Source: JAJZMA01 sp021850405
GTDB lineage: Bacteria; Chloroflexota; Dormibacteria; Aeolococcales; Aeolococcaceae
Assembly: GCA_027365835.1 (NCBI GenBank)
Contig: DAHXLU010000017.1
Coordinates: 1-45,102 of the forward strand
Length of the DNA stretch: 45,102 bases
Reading direction: 5' to 3'
This document shows positions 42,657-45,102 of the stretch, one piece after another. Numbering within the stretch: position 1 is the first letter of the stretch; every line of letters starts with the position of its first letter. Made by a program: the position numbers and the translations under genes. The notes beneath the pieces were generated by a model. That model was not told the DNA's origin. It ran no database searches and saw only the letters and a list, made by a program, of their open reading frames with translations.

Positions 42657-43973
42657 TCATGCGACAGGAGGGCTACCTTCCAGGATAGGCGAGGGAATCG
42701 GATATGGCTCTCCAGGGCCAATTTCGAACGCATCAAGAAGGCGCGCCTCCCATTGGGAAGAAGGTCCCTCCCGGTTGGTATAGAGCGTCGCAAGGGGCTC
42801 GCCTTTCTGTACCTTTTCACCCGGTTTTCTTTCCAGGTATATGCCAGCAGTGTGATCTATCTCCTGCTCCTTGGTTTCCCGGCCGGCTCCCAGCGCCATC
42901 GCAAGGTTGCCAAGTGCCAGTGCGTGAGTCTTTTGCACCACACCGCTCGCTGGAGCTGGCACGGTGATTTTGCGTCCTGCTTTTTCAAAAAGCCCAGGGT
43001 TCTCCAGCACCTCCCGGGAGCCTCCCTGGGCAGTTATCCAGTTTACAAATGTCGTAAAAGCGGTGCCGTTTCCTACAGCCTTTTCCAGCTGCTCCCTTAT
43101 GGATGCTTCCGTTTCTGCAGGACGCAGCAGGCTCACCATGGTGGTTGCTGCAGAAAGGCACAGTTCGGTAAAGTCGGACGGCCCATTGCCATGCAGCGTA
43201 TCTATCGCCTCTTTTACCTCTATGCTGTTGCCAATTGCCCGGCCAAGGGGAGAGTCCATTGAGGTTAGCATGCAGTGCACTTTTCTGCCCATTCTGGACC
43301 CAAGCTCAACTGCGATTTTTGAGAATTCCCGTGCCTCATCCAGGGTTCGGAAAAACGCCCCTTCTCCCACCTTTACATCCAGCGAGATGGCGTCAGTTTC
43401 TACAGCAAGCTTCTTGCTCATTATGGAAGAGGCAATGAGTGGCAGCGAGCGCACGGTGGCGGTAGCATCGCGCAGTGCATAGAGCAGCTGGTCAGCAGGT
43501 ACCAGGTTGGCAGTAGGGCTTGCTACTGCCATGCCGACCTTGTTCACCGTTGCGATGAATTCGGGCAGCTCCAGCCTGGTACGAAACCCTGGTATGGACT
43601 CGAGCTTGTCGAGTGTTCCCCCCGTATGGCCCAGCCCACGACCACTGAGTTTGGGTACAGCAACTCCAAGCGCAGTTGCCAGTGGACCCACTACCAGAGT
43701 GGTCTTGTCCCCTACCCCGCCGGTAGAGTGCTTGTCTACGGTGGGCTTGCTTATCTCCTTTAAGCTGACAGTATCGCCTGAAGCAATCATGGAGCGCGTG
43801 AGCGCTTCAGTTTCAGCAATCGTCATCCCCTGCCAGACCACTGCCATCGCAAATGCTGCCATCTGGTAGTCGGGGATCCTACCGCTGCAGTAGCCCTCTA
43901 TAAGGTGTGAGATCTGCTCTGGGGTAAGTTCCTGGCCGTTGCGCTTCTGATCAATGATTTCCACGGTTCGCAT
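42657..43973 (-). CDS. pdp: Pyrimidine-nucleoside phosphorylase
   Basis: 438 residues from the ATG at 43973 (AGG eight bases upstream; a TTG two codons earlier is possible). The sequence follows bacterial pyrimidine-nucleoside/thymidine phosphorylases throughout: MRTVEIIDQKRNGQELT, GRIPDYQMAAFAMAVVWQGM, VDKHSTGGVGDKTTLVVGPL (phosphate-binding), SGRGLGHTGGTLDKLES, ALRDATATVRSLPLIASSIM and LDVKVGEGAFF. It cleaves uridine, thymidine or deoxyuridine with phosphate, feeding pyrimidine salvage. The C-terminal domain with LERKPGEKVQKGEPLATLY is normal. Confidence 0.95.
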   Translation of the reverse strand: MRTVEIIDQKRNGQELTPEQISHLIEGYCSGRIPDYQMAAFAMAVVWQGMTIAETEALTRSMIASGDTVSLKEISKPTVDKHSTGGVGDKTTLVVGPLATALGVAVPKLSGRGLGHTGGTLDKLESIPGFRTRLELPEFIATVNKVGMAVASPTANLVPADQLLYALRDATATVRSLPLIASSIMSKKLAVETDAISLDVKVGEGAFFRTLDEAREFSKIAVELGSRMGRKVHCMLTSMDSPLGRAIGNSIEVKEAIDTLHGNGPSDFTELCLSAATTMVSLLRPAETEASIREQLEKAVGNGTAFTTFVNWITAQGGSREVLENPGLFEKAGRKITVPAPASGVVQKTHALALGNLAMALGAGRETKEQEIDHTAGIYLERKPGEKVQKGEPLATLYTNREGPSSQWEARLLDAFEIGPGEPYPIPSPILEGSPPVA

Positions 43974-44116
43974 TCCCAAAGCCTAGACGCAATGTATGGG
44001 GACTTGCAGAGGAGATACCGCTTCCAGCCCTCAGGCACCCATGGTGCTGGGCTCTGGCGGCACCTCGGCAATCACTGTGGTGTCACAGATGAGCGGAGCG
44101 CCCAGTCAGGCATTCC

Positions 44117-44150
44117 CAGGAACAGAGAGGCTCTCCCTCCCTTGTTCCTG
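44117..44150 (+). other. Nested hairpin in the right-hand gap
   Basis: CAGGAACA (44117-44124) pairs perfectly with TGTTCCTG (44143-44150); the loop contains GAGAGGCTCTC, which can fold again. No T run follows, so it is not a typical terminator. Confidence 0.35.
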
Positions 44151-44302
44151 CACCTCACTCCCGCAAAAGTGTTCTGGTGATGACGTGCAGGGAGAGGGAC
44201 GTAAGAAAAGGCACAGGGGATGGCAGGCAGAGAGAGATAGAGAGGTAAGGACAGATGCAGCTGGCCAGAAAAAAAGGATTCGACAATGGAAGGAGGAAAT
44301 TC

Positions 44303-44365
44303 GTGTGGCGCCAGGCTAACAGGCATAGGCAGAGCGGAGACACGGCGCTCAGGGAGACCTGGTAG
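44303..44365 (+). CDS. Possible small ORF of 20 codons
   Basis: GTG follows AGGAGG with a 6-base spacer, the best ribosome-binding site in this gap. It encodes 20 residues starting MWRQANRHRQ and ending in Trp before TAG. There is nothing to recognise; it may be a leader peptide or a chance occurrence. Confidence 0.25.
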   Translation: MWRQANRHRQSGDTALRETW

Positions 44366-44882
44366 GGGCTCTTCAGGCTTCAACAAAGGCGGCAGGCCTC
44401 TTCTTCCACGCGTGTGTCTTGCCGGTTCTGAGGGGCCTGGCAGCCCCGGAGGACCCGGGAATGGGTTTTTTCCGGGTCATGTGGAGGCATTTGCGGGCCT
44501 TCTGGGCCTTTACGGCGGCAGGCGTCTGGTGCGATAGCCCGTATCGGCGCCTTCCCCCGTTACAGCGGGGCAAGCATGGGCAGGTCCCTGGCCCTGCGGG
44601 TGGAGGCAGCGTCCTTTTCTGTTGCCAGTGACACCGGCAGGCAGCTTCCAGAAAGGCCCCAGGGCACGCCCACAGGCCCGGGCGCCCATGAGGTTGCCCT
44701 GTTGATGCCCTGGGACTCAGCGTCACTGGAGAAATGGCGGAGGCACCCAGTATGGCCTGGCCTGGTTCCGTGGCTTACAGGGCTTCCCAGTGGCACGCGC
44801 TTTATGTCACCCGCTCCAATTGCGTCGCAAGGAGGAGATGTACCCCTGTTGAGGGCACCTCAGCTCAAAGATTCTGGCTAAG

Positions 44883-44912
44883 TTGAGTGGGCGCCATGGG
44901 AATGGGTACAAT
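44883..44912 (+). promoter_or_regulatory. Promoter of the gene at the right window edge
   Basis: TTGAGT (4 of 6) and TACAAT (5 of 6) are separated by 18 bp. Transcription would start near 44919, giving a leader of about 35 bases that contains the GGAGGG ribosome-binding site at 44942-44947. Confidence 0.6.
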
Positions 44913-44953
44913 GCGCTGGCACTGGTGGGCACTGGTGCTATGGAGGGTTTTGC

Positions 44954-45102
44954 TTGTTTCACAGGCGGCTGTATGCGGCCCTCATGAACATCGTGCTGGT
45001 CACTGGTGCGCTTGGTGTGGGAGTGGGGATGTCTCCCCTGGGTCATCCCCTGGTGGCAAGGGCCGCCACACAGGAGACTGGATGGCACATAGTCCCGTCG
45101 TC
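44954..45102 (+). CDS. Secreted protein, N-terminal part (runs off the window)
   Basis: A TTG start six bases after GGAGGG opens a frame that continues to the edge (49 full codons). The product begins with a signal peptide: basic HRR, a hydrophobic core (LMNIVLVTGALGVGVGM) and an A-x-A-like site in VARAATQ. The mature part starts ETGWHIVPSS. The W-x-I-V-P-S pattern resembles the opening of repeat proteins related to the giant one in this window, but too little is present to say so firmly. An ATG ten codons later (44984) is an alternative start. Confidence 0.55.
   Translation, partial: MFHRRLYAALMNIVLVTGALGVGVGMSPLGHPLVARAATQETGWHIVPS

Larger units (their letters stand above)
43974..44953. 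other. Nearly 1 kb without a convincing gene
   Basis: Several open frames cross it but none has sensible protein composition. Visible structure: a hairpin at 44117-44150, a purine-rich stretch at about 44190-44300, a 21-codon frame with a perfect ribosome-binding site (44303-44365), and a promoter at 44883-44912. It may hold an unannotated RNA or a decayed gene. Confidence 0.5.

Noticed and set aside
44373..44881. Overlapping frames of 70-117 codons on both strands
   Set aside because: Pro/Gly/Arg-rich translations without ribosome-binding sites or recognisable domains.

Overview
The window looks like a GC-rich chromosomal segment of a free-living, probably monoderm (Gram-positive type) bacterium. 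The pointers are a LytR-CpsA-Psr cell-wall ligase, a secreted protein ending in a WxL-like domain, TadE-like pseudopilins, an InhA-like FabI and a kumamolisin-type (S53) peptidase. This mix fits Chloroflexota, Dormibacterota or deep Actinomycetota better than Proteobacteria. No rRNA or tRNA is present to settle it, and the S53 peptidase only hints at an acidic habitat.

Layout, left to right. 1-5.8 kb is a scarred region: an IS3 transposase fragment fused head to head with the C-terminal half of a YyaL-like gene, a glycine-rich membrane protein, a complete IS1182-type element inserted exactly at the stop codon of a putative zinc metallopeptidase, and a small membrane protein. 6.1-10 kb holds a peptide-type ABC importer (lipoprotein and two permeases, with a terminator after the lipoprotein gene). 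10-15.3 kb holds a giant secreted repeat protein and an ECF sigma/anti-sigma pair. 15.5-17.6 kb holds the two importer-type ATPases on the opposite strand. 17.8-21.3 kb holds fabF-fabI and an inositol-monophosphatase/DoxX pair. 21.5-22.9 kb holds a two-gene unit with an HTH-nucleotidyltransferase and a HEPN-like protein, a likely toxin-antitoxin module. 22.9-28.9 kb holds envelope functions: an unknown protein, a TolB-like propeller, an LCP ligase, three TadE-like pseudopilins and a flippase-like membrane protein. 29-34.6 kb holds a DnaQ-type exonuclease, the S53 peptidase, an acyl-CoA synthetase and a spore-photoproduct-lyase relative that has lost its iron-sulfur cysteines. 34.8-37 kb holds a PD-(D/E)XK nuclease candidate followed by a beta-class DNA methyltransferase, a possible restriction-modification pair. 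37-42 kb holds recJ overlapping a UvrD helicase fused to an iron-sulfur nuclease domain. 42-44 kb holds a glyoxalase-fold protein and pyrimidine-nucleoside phosphorylase. The last kilobase is mostly non-coding, then a well-formed promoter, ribosome-binding site and TTG start open a secreted protein that runs off the end.

The most unusual observations are: (i) the giant surface protein has 21 propeller-like repeats, and an Ig-like domain appears to be split in two, with 14 repeats (two seven-bladed propellers' worth) between its halves; (ii) the HTH-MNT/HEPN pair; (iii) the unassigned nuclease/methyltransferase pair; (iv) the radical-SAM homologue without cluster cysteines; and (v) -10 boxes placed exactly six bases before the start codon in several genes without a Shine-Dalgarno sequence, suggesting leaderless transcription. 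All functional assignments come from motif recognition by eye; no database search was run.
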